Shown: positions 15,790-23,953 of the stretch, piece by piece | Numbering within the stretch: the stretch's first letter is position 1 | Layout of the letters: each line of letters opens with the position of its first letter | Assembly: GCA_030694905.1 (NCBI GenBank) | Contig: JAUYTY010000061.1 | Location: forward strand, 1-43,153 | Source: Eubacteriales bacterium | GTDB taxonomy: Bacteria; Bacillota; Clostridia; Tissierellales; Dethiosulfatibacteraceae | Length of the DNA: 43,153 nt | Reading direction: 5' to 3' | Translations under genes and position numbers: made by a program | Notes under the pieces: model-generated | Database searches by the model: none | Told to the model about the DNA's origin: nothing | What the model saw: the letters and a program-made list of their open reading frames with translations, nothing else

Positions 15790-16684
15790 GGTGAATTTGC
15801 TGAATAAAAGCTTTAGAAAATTTCACGTACTAAAAGATATAAATATCAATGCAGAGCCAGGCCAGATATATGGATTGGTGGGATCAAACGGATGTGGAAA
15901 GACAACGCTCCTTAAACACATCATTCAGGTTTTCAGACAGGATAGCGGTGAAATACACTACAACAACAATCTGATAACGGAAAAATCAGAAGAGATCAAA
16001 GATTTCTATTACGTTCAGGATGATCTTTTCTTTCCGCAAAACAGCACACTAAAGAGCCTATATGATTTTGAAAAACTCTTATACACTGGCATGTCATTGG
16101 AGAAATTCGACAAGCTTGTCAAATACTTCAAGATTGATATCAATAAAAAGCTCAACAACATGTCCAAGGGACAAAAAAGACAAGCAGCCTTTGTGCTGGC
16201 TATGTCAGCCAATCCTAAGGTATTGCTGCTAGATGAAATTGTTGACGGTCTGGATGCGGTTATCAGAAGAAAGTTCTGGAATGTGCTGATAAAAGAGGTT
16301 ATTGAGAACAACATTACAGTTATCATTTCATCCCATGCATTAAAAGAGCTTGATAACATATGCGACAAAGTTGGTATTATGCATGAAGGTGCAATCATCA
16401 AGGAAGAAGAGATGGAGTCTTTGAAGGAAAATCTGAAAAGAGTCCAGTTTGCCATAGATGGAGAATACGAGGACGTAATTGATGAATCCTATACAATTAT
16501 CAAGTCTATCAAAGTAGGCAGTGTTTATTTTGTGACACTCAGAGGAGATGTCAACGCATTCAGAAAATCCCTTGAAAATCGTTACAAACTGCTGATATTT
16601 GATGAGTTGGCGGTCAATCTCGAAGAAATCTTCATTACTGAGTTAGGAGGTGCTGGGTATGGAATGGAAGAACTCGATTCATAA
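15782..16684 (+). CDS. ABC transporter ATP-binding protein
   Basis: The 300-residue ATPase carries Walker A GSNGCGKTT, a Q-loop region YYVQDDLFF, the signature MSKGQKRQ, and Walker B VLLLDEIVDGLD, in which EI replaces the more usual EP. The H-loop reads ISSHALKELD. The last ~80 residues form the accessory C-terminal domain seen in exporters of the YtrB/BcrA kind. It would power the membrane protein encoded next; the two genes overlap by 26 bases. Cytoplasmic membrane exporter or envelope-stress detoxification is the family's usual role, and the substrate is unknown. Confidence 0.9.
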   Translation: MLKVNLLNKSFRKFHVLKDININAEPGQIYGLVGSNGCGKTTLLKHIIQVFRQDSGEIHYNNNLITEKSEEIKDFYYVQDDLFFPQNSTLKSLYDFEKLLYTGMSLEKFDKLVKYFKIDINKKLNNMSKGQKRQAAFVLAMSANPKVLLLDEIVDGLDAVIRRKFWNVLIKEVIENNITVIISSHALKELDNICDKVGIMHEGAIIKEEEMESLKENLKRVQFAIDGEYEDVIDESYTIIKSIKVGSVYFVTLRGDVNAFRKSLENRYKLLIFDELAVNLEEIFITELGGAGYGMEELDS

Positions 16685-18458
16685 AAATACAGGAAGGCTG
16701 GTAATCAACGGATTGAAAGAGAAAAGAAGCTGGTTTCTTGTTTCGTTCTTGATTCTCTTCATAACTGTTATTATCATCCCGATTATAACCGGATCCAGAA
16801 TACAAGAGGGTCATATAGTGGTTGGTATGGTTGAGGTGTTTTTCCTGGTTTTCATCAACTGCATGATCGATTTCAGTTACATGCATGACGGGAGAAAGCT
16901 TGCTTATAATATATCCAAACCCATAACAGACCTGCAGAAAATAAATGTGACTATCATTACGAATATGGTTTTTACAGCAGTCCTGGTGGCAGTGTTGTTT
17001 ATTACCAGTATGTTCATCAAAACCAGTTATATGGATATTGGTGAATTATTCATAGTAACTGTGCCTTGGCTGATAACAGGCATTTTCACAGCTGCGATAT
17101 CAGGCGTGTTGACAGGAAACAGCATATCGGGTTCGCTGGCAACCATCATTAACTTCACGCTTCCCTTATCCTTCTTGGCGATCATCAATTACTTCTTTAG
17201 AATAGTTGAAGACATAGCCATAGGTTTCAATGCTGACATACTATTCAACACCTTTGTCGAAAACTATTACAGGATAGACATATTGTACTTTGTCAAGTAT
17301 GTGGAGGATGGGTTTGATTTTACATACTTCATTGTCCTGGCAGCGGTGCTTGTCATATTGTATGGTTTGATATATGTTTTGACGAAGAGGCGAAAGCATG
17401 AGAGAGCAGGAGAGCTTGTGGTGTCCGATGGATACAAGAGTTTTATTTCCATCATCATAGCATCATTGGTACCGATTGCATTTTCGAGTATTTTCTACAA
17501 CGTTGGGTTCTCAGGCCGGATCATTACATTTGTTATCCTGTTTGCTTTAGCATACTATCTGATCAACGCTGTATTGGAAAAATCCTTCAGATTGAACAGG
17601 TACACAATTAAGCTGTTTGCGGGATTCATGGTATTCTTTGCTTTGTTCATCATCATAGCTGATTTTGCAACCAATCAGTTTGAAGGCAGATTGCCGGTGG
17701 CATCAGAGATAAGCTCCGTCTACATCGGCTCCAACACATGGATCTATTCTCAAGAAACCGACGAAAGTGAGTTCGAAGGCAGACAAATATACAGTGCAAC
17801 AGAAGAATTTATGAAAAAGGCTGACAATGTGATTCTTTATGAGGACCAGGAAACCATTCAGGCGATTATAGACGTGCATCGTGAGATCATCAAGAATCAA
17901 GACTATTACTACAATATGAGCTTTGTCATCGCTTATTACTACAACGACGGCGAGATCCTATACAGATACTACAATTTGTTGGAAAAATCAGATTACGACG
18001 GACAAAAGGATGCCTTTGTCAAAGAGCTGATGAATACGTCTGATTTCAAGCTGAAACGGATGCCATTTGTTTACGATGACAATTATCTGACGGGTTCCGA
18101 GAAGCCCAGTATCACCATTCATTATGAGGGAAAAGATGTGCGGAGCATTCCTCAAAGCGCCATTGGAAAATTTAATGTCGAAATCTTCAGAGCGAATCTG
18201 AAAAAAGACTTTGATAAGTATCTGATTGAAAGCGATACAAGCTTAAACTTCCTGATTCAATCGCCGAATGATTTTTATTTCATGGAGCCATATGGAAGAT
18301 ATAAAACGGAGATCGCAGAGCCGTATATAGTGGAAGAAGCCTATTATGTGGAGATCAGCTTTAATGAGGAGAGCATGAAGTCAAAAAATTATTTCTCGTT
18401 AAGAGTAACTGAAGCGTTTCCTGAAACTTATGCTTACATCGAAAGTCTGATGGATTAG
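16659..18458 (+). CDS. ABC transporter permease with large extracytoplasmic C-terminal domain
   Basis: The 599-residue protein has about nine hydrophobic segments in residues 25-355 (for example WFLVSFLILFITVIIIPII and LFAGFMVFFALFIIIADF). A soluble domain of roughly 240 residues without hydrophobic segments follows, rich in Tyr, Asp and Glu (YYYNMSFVIAYYYNDGE), and probably lies outside the cell. It is the transmembrane partner of the ATPase with which its gene overlaps. The start ATG 16659 follows AGGAGG eight bases upstream, inside the previous gene. The extracytoplasmic domain is not one I can name; it could bind a peptide or envelope ligand. Confidence 0.8.
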   Translation: MEWKNSIHKNTGRLVINGLKEKRSWFLVSFLILFITVIIIPIITGSRIQEGHIVVGMVEVFFLVFINCMIDFSYMHDGRKLAYNISKPITDLQKINVTIITNMVFTAVLVAVLFITSMFIKTSYMDIGELFIVTVPWLITGIFTAAISGVLTGNSISGSLATIINFTLPLSFLAIINYFFRIVEDIAIGFNADILFNTFVENYYRIDILYFVKYVEDGFDFTYFIVLAAVLVILYGLIYVLTKRRKHERAGELVVSDGYKSFISIIIASLVPIAFSSIFYNVGFSGRIITFVILFALAYYLINAVLEKSFRLNRYTIKLFAGFMVFFALFIIIADFATNQFEGRLPVASEISSVYIGSNTWIYSQETDESEFEGRQIYSATEEFMKKADNVILYEDQETIQAIIDVHREIIKNQDYYYNMSFVIAYYYNDGEILYRYYNLLEKSDYDGQKDAFVKELMNTSDFKLKRMPFVYDDNYLTGSEKPSITIHYEGKDVRSIPQSAIGKFNVEIFRANLKKDFDKYLIESDTSLNFLIQSPNDFYFMEPYGRYKTEIAEPYIVEEAYYVEISFNEESMKSKNYFSLRVTEAFPETYAYIESLMD

Positions 18459-18479
18459 ACATAGAAGCTTGCAAGACTA

Positions 18480-18512
18480 GAGCACCTTCGATTTGAAGGT
18501 GCTCATCTTTTT
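18480..18512. terminator. Bidirectional terminator between the ABC operon and bioY
   Basis: GAGCACCTTC (18480-18489) pairs perfectly with GAAGGTGCTC (18495-18504) and ATCTTTTT follows. It overlaps the bioY stop codon on the other strand. Confidence 0.85.
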
Positions 18513-19048
18513 ATGATGGGGACCATTTTTCTACCGGTATAGGAAGCGATAGTGATTTTGGCCAGATCCCCCGGCAAAAAAATCAGCACGGCAGGCTTCA
18601 GAAGTCCTTGAAATGTGACAGCGGCACCTGAGACTCTTGTCAATACGAGATATAAATATGGATAACCAATGACATAGATTACAGCAGTTCCAAAAAGACA
18701 AGAGAGGAATATCTTTAAGAAGCCTGGCTTTCTGTCATTCTCTAAAAGCTTACCAACTATGAAGGCTGCAGCGACAAATCCCAGGACATAACCGAATGAA
18801 GGTGCGAAGATGTATGAAAATCCACCTGCCCCTCCGGCAAAAACCGGCAGACCCACAAGACCCATAAGGATATAAATGATTTGTGATAAGGCACCGTATC
18901 TGCTACCGAGAAAAATACCGGACATGACAGTAAATAGAAGTTGAAGAGTTATAGGTGCGGGTCCTACAGGGATGACAATATAAGCGCCAATAGCTGTCAA
19001 AGCAGCGAAAAGACCTGTCAGAATCATGTTTTTTGTTTTATTATCCAT
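18503..19048 (-). CDS. bioY: Biotin transporter BioY (ECF S-component)
   Basis: The 181-residue membrane protein has the BioY signature blocks: IPVGPAPITLQLLFTVMSGIFLG near residues 26-48, GLVGLPVFAGGAGGFSYIFAPSFGYVLGF near 63-90, and the late LPGDLAKI. BioY is the biotin-binding S-component of an energy-coupling factor transporter and works with the shared EcfA/A'/T module, which is not in this window. The gene is divergent from birA, and a BirA box (19094-19128) sits over its promoter. It should therefore be repressed when biotin is plentiful. AAGGGGAG precedes the ATG. Confidence 0.95.
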   Translation of the reverse strand: MDNKTKNMILTGLFAALTAIGAYIVIPVGPAPITLQLLFTVMSGIFLGSRYGALSQIIYILMGLVGLPVFAGGAGGFSYIFAPSFGYVLGFVAAAFIVGKLLENDRKPGFLKIFLSCLFGTAVIYVIGYPYLYLVLTRVSGAAVTFQGLLKPAVLIFLPGDLAKITIASYTGRKMVPIIKR

Positions 19049-19093
19049 AGAAAAACTCCCCTTGTCATTGCATCAATATAAGTGTTAAAATAG

Positions 19094-19128
19094 ATTGTAA
19101 ACCAAAATTTAATTACTACGTTTACAAT
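19094..19128. promoter_or_regulatory. BirA operator upstream of bioY
   Basis: ATTGTAAAC (19094-19102) and GTTTACAAT (19120-19128) form perfect inverted arms 17 bases apart. This is the known BirA box pattern. A minus-strand -35-like TTTACA overlaps the left arm, with TATATT 16 bases on. Confidence 0.85.
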
Positions 19129-19147
19129 AATATATCAGCGTGTTTTA

Positions 19148-19180
19148 ATTGTCAACCATTTATATAGTTAAGTTTACAAT
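19148..19180. promoter_or_regulatory. Second BirA operator, just before birA
   Basis: ATTGTCAAC (19148-19156) and GTTTACAAT (19172-19180), spaced by 15 bases, form a near-perfect BirA box ending 10 bases before the birA ATG. It suggests that birA controls itself as well as bioY. Confidence 0.7.
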
Positions 19181-19190
19181 AGAGGTGTTT

Positions 19191-20177
19191 ATGAAAAAGG
19201 AAATCATCAGATTGTTAGAGAAAAAAAATGACTTCATTTCCGGAGAGGATATCAGCAATGCTCTGGGAGTGAGTCGCGCGGCTGTATGGAAGCATATCAA
19301 GGCATTGAAGGAAGAGGGGTATGAGATAGAATCATTCTCAAGGAAAGGGTACAAGCTGATACAATCCCCTGATGTTTTAACGCAAAACGAGATCTCAAAA
19401 TTTCTCGAAACTTCAATTATTGCCCAGGAAATAATCCACTTTGATACGATTGCTTCAACCAACACAAAAGCAAAGGAAATGGCGGACAAAGGCGCTCTTC
19501 AGGGAACAATGATTATGAGTGAGGAGCAGTTAGGCGGGAGAGGACGTCTTGGTCGGGAATGGACCTCACCAAAGCATAAGGGTATCTGGATGTCTATTAT
19601 TCTCAGACCTCATGTCGATCCAAGCGAGATATCAAAAGTGACACAGGTGGCTGCTGCTGCTGTTGTGAAGGCAGGCCAACAAATGGGATACGACTTTTAT
19701 GTCAAATGGCCGAATGATATCATCATGAATGGAAAAAAAATATGCGGTATCCTGACTGAAATGAGTGCTGAATTGAATCAAATCAATTATGTGGTGATAG
19801 GCATAGGTGTCAATGTCAATCTGGAGATTGATGATTTTCCAGACGACTTGAGGGAAAAGGCATCCTCTATCAAAATTGAAACGGGAGAACAAGTAAACAG
19901 ACAGGAACTGTGCGCTAAAATACTGAATCACTTTGAAACGCTTTATGATAGTTTTATGAAAGACAAGCAAGGCCTTGAAGCAATTGACATATGCAGATAA
20001 AAATCTATTTTGATAGGCAAGGATGTCAGTGTTATCAGGGGAACTGACAAATTCGACGCATTGGTGCTGGATCTCAATCAAGCCGGAGAATTGGTGATCA
20101 GAAAGAACGATAGAACAGAGGAAAGGCTTTTTTCAGGTGAGGTTTCTGTAAGAGGAAAGAGAGGGTATGCCATATGA
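19191..20177 (+). pseudogene. birA: Biotin-protein ligase/repressor with an in-frame TAA stop
   Basis: Residues 1-269 give an N-terminal helix-turn-helix (ISNALGVSRAAVWKHIKALKEEGYEI) and most of the ligase domain: biotin/AMP loop GGRGRLGREW, KWPNDI, and CGILTEMS. A TAA at 19998-20000 stops the frame after the sequence AIDICR. The same frame continues with KSILIGKDVSVIRGTDKFD and runs to VSVRGKRGYAI and a TGA at 20175-20177. This is exactly the missing C-terminal SH3-like domain of BirA, and the total of 328 codons is the normal length. So one sense codon has become TAA, with no frameshift. The product could be truncated but partly active, made by readthrough, or the base could be a sequencing error. 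Both BirA boxes nearby look intact. The start follows AGAGGTG; the ATG of tadA overlaps the final TGA. Confidence 0.85.
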
Positions 20178-20635
20178 ACGAATATTTCATGACGGAGGCT
20201 TTAAAAGAGGCGCAAAAGGCATACGATATGGAAGAGATTCCTATTGGGGCAATAATTGTAAAGGATGGAATAATCATTGGAAGAGGATTTAATCAAAAAG
20301 AAACAACCTGCGATTCCACAGCGCATGCGGAGATAATCGCGATAAAGGAAGCCAGCGAGAAGCTAAATGCATGGAGATTGACTGGCTGCACCATGTATGT
20401 GACACTTGAGCCATGTGCCATGTGTGCTGGTGCTTTAGTCAACGCAAGGATAGACAAGCTGGTTGTCGGGGCATCGGATCCTAAGACCGGCGCCTGTGGA
20501 TCGGTGTTTAACATTGTGCAAGACAAAAGACTCAACCATCAGATTGAGCTTCAAGTGGGAATACTAGCAGAGGATTGTTCGACTATACTGAAATTATTTT
20601 TTGAGAAACTGAGAGGAAGAGATGATGATCGTTAA
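20174..20635 (+). CDS. tadA: tRNA-specific adenosine deaminase
   Basis: The 153-residue protein is a zinc-dependent deaminase that converts A34 to inosine in tRNA-Arg(ACG). The catalytic HAE motif lies near residue 53 (STAHAEIIAI) and the zinc ligands PCAMCAGA near 84-90. The C-terminal GACGSVFNIVQDKRLNHQIEL block with its substrate-binding asparagine is as expected. The length is normal. Its ATG overlaps the stop of the birA frame, so translation may normally be coupled to ribosomes finishing birA; the early TAA in birA could affect that. Confidence 0.95.
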   Translation: MNEYFMTEALKEAQKAYDMEEIPIGAIIVKDGIIIGRGFNQKETTCDSTAHAEIIAIKEASEKLNAWRLTGCTMYVTLEPCAMCAGALVNARIDKLVVGASDPKTGACGSVFNIVQDKRLNHQIELQVGILAEDCSTILKLFFEKLRGRDDDR

Positions 20636-20653
20636 TCTGCAAGTTGACGCAAA

Positions 20654-21271
20654 TCAAGGCTGAATCGGTTTTTTACGTCTCAGTAAATCTCGGAGGCCTT
20701 TTTCCTTTCCTTTTTTAAGACGACTGATATTTTCCCTATGCTTATAAAGTATAACAAAATACATCATAATAAGAAGGAGAATTATAATTGGATTTTCCTT
20801 GATATAGATATTGTATAGCGGATAGGCCCCTGTTGAAATCAATGCCGCTACCGAGACATAATTTGTCACTACGGTGATGATGATGCAGATAAAAATGAAA
20901 GCAATTCCTAGTCTCCAGTTCATTGAAAGCACCAGTCCGGCATAAGAGGCGAAGCCTTTGCCTCCCCTAAACTGCATGTAAAAGGGAAAGATGTGCCCAA
21001 GTATACAGGACAAACCTGCAATATATTTCAAGAGATGATCTCCAGGAAAAACAAGTCCGATGATTGTAACAGCTAAAATTGTTTTTCCAATGTCAACCAA
21101 GGCGATGACCAAACCATACTTCCAGCCAAAAACGATAGCGGCATTTGATGCCCCTGCATTGGAGGTGCCGTGTTTCCTTATATCCGTCTGTTTTAAAAAC
21201 TTGCCCAACAAATATGAAGTTTGAAAACAACCAACAATATAGCCGATCAAGGCGGATGCTAGATATATCAT
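20654..21271 (-). CDS. plsY: Glycerol-3-phosphate acyltransferase PlsY-like
   Basis: The 205-residue membrane protein has the PlsY layout of about five membrane segments and the three conserved loops. The first reads RKHGTSNAGASNA in place of the usual GSGNxGATN. The second, GHIFPFYMQFRGGKGFA, is standard. The third includes the NYVSVAAL region. PlsY transfers an acyl group from acyl-phosphate to glycerol-3-phosphate in the first step of phospholipid synthesis. Because the first motif deviates, this could be a paralogue rather than the essential enzyme. The minus-strand promoter likely uses TATAAT (complement of 21302-21307), and a GGGAG site precedes the ATG. Confidence 0.85.
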   Translation of the reverse strand: MIYLASALIGYIVGCFQTSYLLGKFLKQTDIRKHGTSNAGASNAAIVFGWKYGLVIALVDIGKTILAVTIIGLVFPGDHLLKYIAGLSCILGHIFPFYMQFRGGKGFASYAGLVLSMNWRLGIAFIFICIIITVVTNYVSVAALISTGAYPLYNIYIKENPIIILLLIMMYFVILYKHRENISRLKKGKEKGLRDLLRRKKPIQP

Positions 21272-21400
21272 ACGACTCTCCCATGTGAATTTACTAGTTT
21301 CATTATACTATACATATGCATTTAATAAAAATTTAAATCAGTCTGAATTTGTTAAAATGCTGTAAAAATAATTGTGGTTTGAAACAGCGTTTTGAAAATC

Positions 21401-21429
21401 TTGAAATTTTATCTGATTTATTGTATTAT
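21401..21429 (+). promoter_or_regulatory. Sigma-A promoter of the ornithine aminotransferase gene
   Basis: TTGAAA (21401-21406), a 17-base spacer, and TATTAT (21424-21429), giving a short leader of about 28 bases. Confidence 0.7.
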
Positions 21430-21463
21430 ATCCCAAAGAGAGTTGAATGAAAGGAGTCAGACC

Positions 21464-22660
21464 ATGAAAACCACTAAAGATATTATTGAAAAGACCAAAA
21501 AATTCGGAGCGAACAACTACAACCCGACAGAGGTTGTGTTTGAAGAAGCTGAGGGCGTATGGGTGACTGATCCCGAGGGAAACAAATATATGGATATGCT
21601 TAGTGCTTACTCAGCAGTCAGCCACGGTCACAGACATCCAAGAATCATAGCCGCTGCCAAGAAACAGATGGACAAAGTCACATTGACATCAAGAGCCTTT
21701 CACAATTCTGTGCTTTGCGATTTTTATGAATTGCTGTCTGGTTTAACCAATAAGAATATGATCCTACCTATGAACACCGGAGCCGAAGCTGTTGAGACAG
21801 CTATAAAATGTGCAAGAAGGTGGGCGGTTGACGTTAAAGGAATAGAAGATGGCAAACAGGAAATTATTGCCTGCAATGGCAATTTTCACGGAAGGACAAC
21901 CGCAATTATATCAATGAGCTCCGAGCCATCTTATAGACGTGGATATGGACCTTTGACACCAGGTTTCAAGTTGATTGAGTATGGCAATATCGATCAACTA
22001 AGAAATGCCATCACACCAAACACCGCAGCTTTTATCATGGAGCCTATCCAAGGTGAGGGTGGGATTATTGTCCCTCGTGACGGTTTTATGAAAGAGGCCA
22101 AATCACTCTGTGAAGAGAACAATGTTTTGCTTATAGCGGATGAGGTACAAACGGGATTTGCGCGTACCGGGAAGATGTTTGCCAGTATGTGGGAGGATGT
22201 AGAGCCTGATATGTATGTTCTCGGAAAAGCCTTGGGAGGCGGTGTGTTCCCCGTTTCAGCGGTTGCCGCCGATAGATCTGTGCTAGGTGTGTTTACGCCT
22301 GGTTCTCACGGCTCGACATTCGGAGGAAATCCTTTGGGATGTGCCATAGCAATAGAAGCGATGAAAGTCATGATAGAAGATGATTATGTCGGAATGGCAA
22401 TCGAGAAGGGTGAGTACTTCATGAACAGATTGAGGGAAATCAAAAATCCGCATATTGTTGAGGTGAGAGGCAGGGGACTGCTGATTGGCATGGTGTTTGA
22501 CCGTAAGGCAGGTCCATATTGCGATGCATTGAAGGAAGAGGGTGTACTTGCCCATGAAACCCATGAGACCGTCATCAGATTCGCTCCTCCGCTTATCATC
22601 ACGAAGGAAGAGATAGATTGGGCTGTAGAAAAGATAAAAAAGGTACTGGACAATAAATAA
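21464..22660 (+). CDS. rocD: Ornithine aminotransferase
   Basis: The 398-residue PLP enzyme is of class III. The N-terminal [22 protein letters not shown] and the [15 protein letters not shown] block are typical of ornithine delta-aminotransferase, as is its length. The PLP-binding region shows the [15 protein letters not shown] segment, with the catalytic Lys in [16 protein letters not shown]. It converts ornithine plus 2-oxoglutarate to glutamate semialdehyde plus glutamate. ATG 21464 follows AAAGGAG at seven bases; an upstream in-frame extension is within the promoter and is rejected. The ornithine racemase-like gene downstream (after a terminator) suggests ornithine catabolism. Confidence 0.9.
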   Translation: MKTTKDIIEKTKKFGANNYNPTEVVFEEAEGVWVTDPEGNKYMDMLSAYSAVSHGHRHPRIIAAAKKQMDKVTLTSRAFHNSVLCDFYELLSGLTNKNMILPMNTGAEAVETAIKCARRWAVDVKGIEDGKQEIIACNGNFHGRTTAIISMSSEPSYRRGYGPLTPGFKLIEYGNIDQLRNAITPNTAAFIMEPIQGEGGIIVPRDGFMKEAKSLCEENNVLLIADEVQTGFARTGKMFASMWEDVEPDMYVLGKALGGGVFPVSAVAADRSVLGVFTPGSHGSTFGGNPLGCAIAIEAMKVMIEDDYVGMAIEKGEYFMNRLREIKNPHIVEVRGRGLLIGMVFDRKAGPYCDALKEEGVLAHETHETVIRFAPPLIITKEEIDWAVEKIKKVLDNK

Positions 22661-22703
22661 GATAAAATGTGTATATAAAATATGCATAATTTGTTGACAA
22701 CCC

Positions 22704-22744
22704 TGTGGACACCTATTGATTTCTGTGGATAACCCTGTGGAAAC
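22704..22744 (+). promoter_or_regulatory. Cluster of three DnaA-box-like nonamers
   Basis: TGTGGATAA (22724-22732) is the exact complement of the consensus DnaA box TTATCCACA. TGTGGACAC (22704-22712) and TGTGGAAAC (22736-22744) share the TGTGGA core. All three have the same orientation, spaced 20 and 12 bases apart, in the gap between rocD and the racemase gene. No origin genes are nearby, so this would be a DnaA-binding regulatory or titration site. Confidence 0.5.
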
Positions 22745-22762
22745 ATATGAAATTATGTTGAT

Positions 22763-22796
22763 AAAGCGCTATTTCCTGTTGAAATGGTGCTTTTTA
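22763..22796 (+). terminator. Intrinsic terminator after rocD
   Basis: AAAGCGCTATTTC (22763-22775) pairs with GAAATGGTGCTTT (22781-22793), with two G-U pairs and a 5-base loop. A T-rich tail follows. Confidence 0.8.
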
Positions 22797-22825
22797 TTAT
22801 CGGGATTAAAAAACGTCGTATAATA

Positions 22826-22834
22826 TGATATAAT
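22826..22834 (+). promoter_or_regulatory. Extended -10 promoter of the orr-sfsA-moaD-larA unit
   Basis: TGA precedes TATAAT at 22829-22834, and a second TATAAT lies at 22819-22824. No convincing -35 is seen. Confidence 0.5.
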
Positions 22835-22859
22835 TATTAAAAACTAATCGAGGTGAATT

Positions 22860-23951
22860 ATGCTGAAGCGATATCCCAATCTGGCGGTCAATATGAAAAA
22901 AATGAGAAATAATGCCAAAGTTATCCATGATATATGCGAGGATAATGGCATAGAGTTGGCCTGTGTCATAAAAGGATTCAACGGCATACCTGAAGTTGCT
23001 GAAGAAATGGTGAAATCAGGTTGCAGGCAATTGGGCAGTTCAAGGATGGAGCAACTGAGGGAGATTAAATTGAGAGGATTGGGAATAGACACGCTTTTGT
23101 TACGTATTCCTATGCTATCGGAGGCTGAGTTGGTTGTAAAGTATGCGGATATAAGCTTAAATTCGCAGAAAGAGGTCCTTGATAGCCTAAACGATCTGGC
23201 TTTGGAATATGGCATCAGACATAGGGTTATTCTCATGAGGGATCTGGGAGATCTAAGGGAGGGATTGTTTGACAGACAGTCATTGACTGAGTTGGCTGTT
23301 TACGTAGAAAATGAATTGACAGGCATCATTCTCGAAGGTATCGGAGCAAATCTAAGTTGTTACGGATCTATCATGCCATCGGAGGACAACCTGAACGAAC
23401 TGGTTGCCAATGCTGAGGATATAGAAAATATCATTGGAAGAGAACTGAAATATATATCAGGTGGAGCGACGACGACATTACCGCTTTTGTATTCTGGAAA
23501 GCTACCGGAACGAATCAATCATCTTAGAGTAGGTGAAGGTATCATATGCGCATTGGATCTGCCATTATACTGGGATACTGAAATTGACGGGCTTGAGACA
23601 GGTGTTTTCAGGATAGAGGCCGAGGTGATAGAAGTCGAAAAAAAACCGACCTATCCGATCGGAATCAAGTGCGTCAATGCCTTTGGAGAAACACCTGAAT
23701 ACAATGATCGTGGCATTAGGTCAAGGGCATTGCTGGCAATCGGAAACAAAGATGTGGGGAGCTACACGGCATTGCTTCCTATAGAGGATGGAATCGAACT
23801 GGTTGGCGCTAGCTCCGACCATCTGATTATTGATATTGAAAATGCAAAAAGAGAGATTAAATTAGGTGATATTGTTGAATTTGATCTTTTCTATCAAGGC
23901 GTGCTGTTTGCCTCAGACAGATGCTTTATGAATATTGAACTGAACTACTAG
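22860..23951 (+). CDS. orr: PLP-dependent racemase, probable ornithine racemase
   Basis: The 363-residue protein is of the alanine racemase N-terminal-domain (fold III) family and best matches the ornithine racemase/YhfX-like group by length and wording. The likely PLP lysine is in LACVIKGFNG near residue 38. GSSRMEQLREIKLRG, GIGANLSCYG and the phosphate-binding ISGGATTTLPLL follow in the expected order, then a C-terminal barrel. Ornithine racemase makes D-ornithine for the oxidative or reductive ornithine fermentation of clostridia. Assignment to ornithine rests on family resemblance and the adjacent rocD gene; another amino acid is possible. It is the first gene of a tightly packed set, with sfsA starting two bases after its stop. 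Confidence 0.65.
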   Translation: MLKRYPNLAVNMKKMRNNAKVIHDICEDNGIELACVIKGFNGIPEVAEEMVKSGCRQLGSSRMEQLREIKLRGLGIDTLLLRIPMLSEAELVVKYADISLNSQKEVLDSLNDLALEYGIRHRVILMRDLGDLREGLFDRQSLTELAVYVENELTGIILEGIGANLSCYGSIMPSEDNLNELVANAEDIENIIGRELKYISGGATTTLPLLYSGKLPERINHLRVGEGIICALDLPLYWDTEIDGLETGVFRIEAEVIEVEKKPTYPIGIKCVNAFGETPEYNDRGIRSRALLAIGNKDVGSYTALLPIEDGIELVGASSDHLIIDIENAKREIKLGDIVEFDLFYQGVLFASDRCFMNIELNY

Positions 23952-23953
23952 TC

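Noticed and set aside
22704-22744. Replication origin
   Set aside because: Only three boxes, no dnaA/dnaN/gyr genes and no clear unwinding region; the genes around are metabolic.
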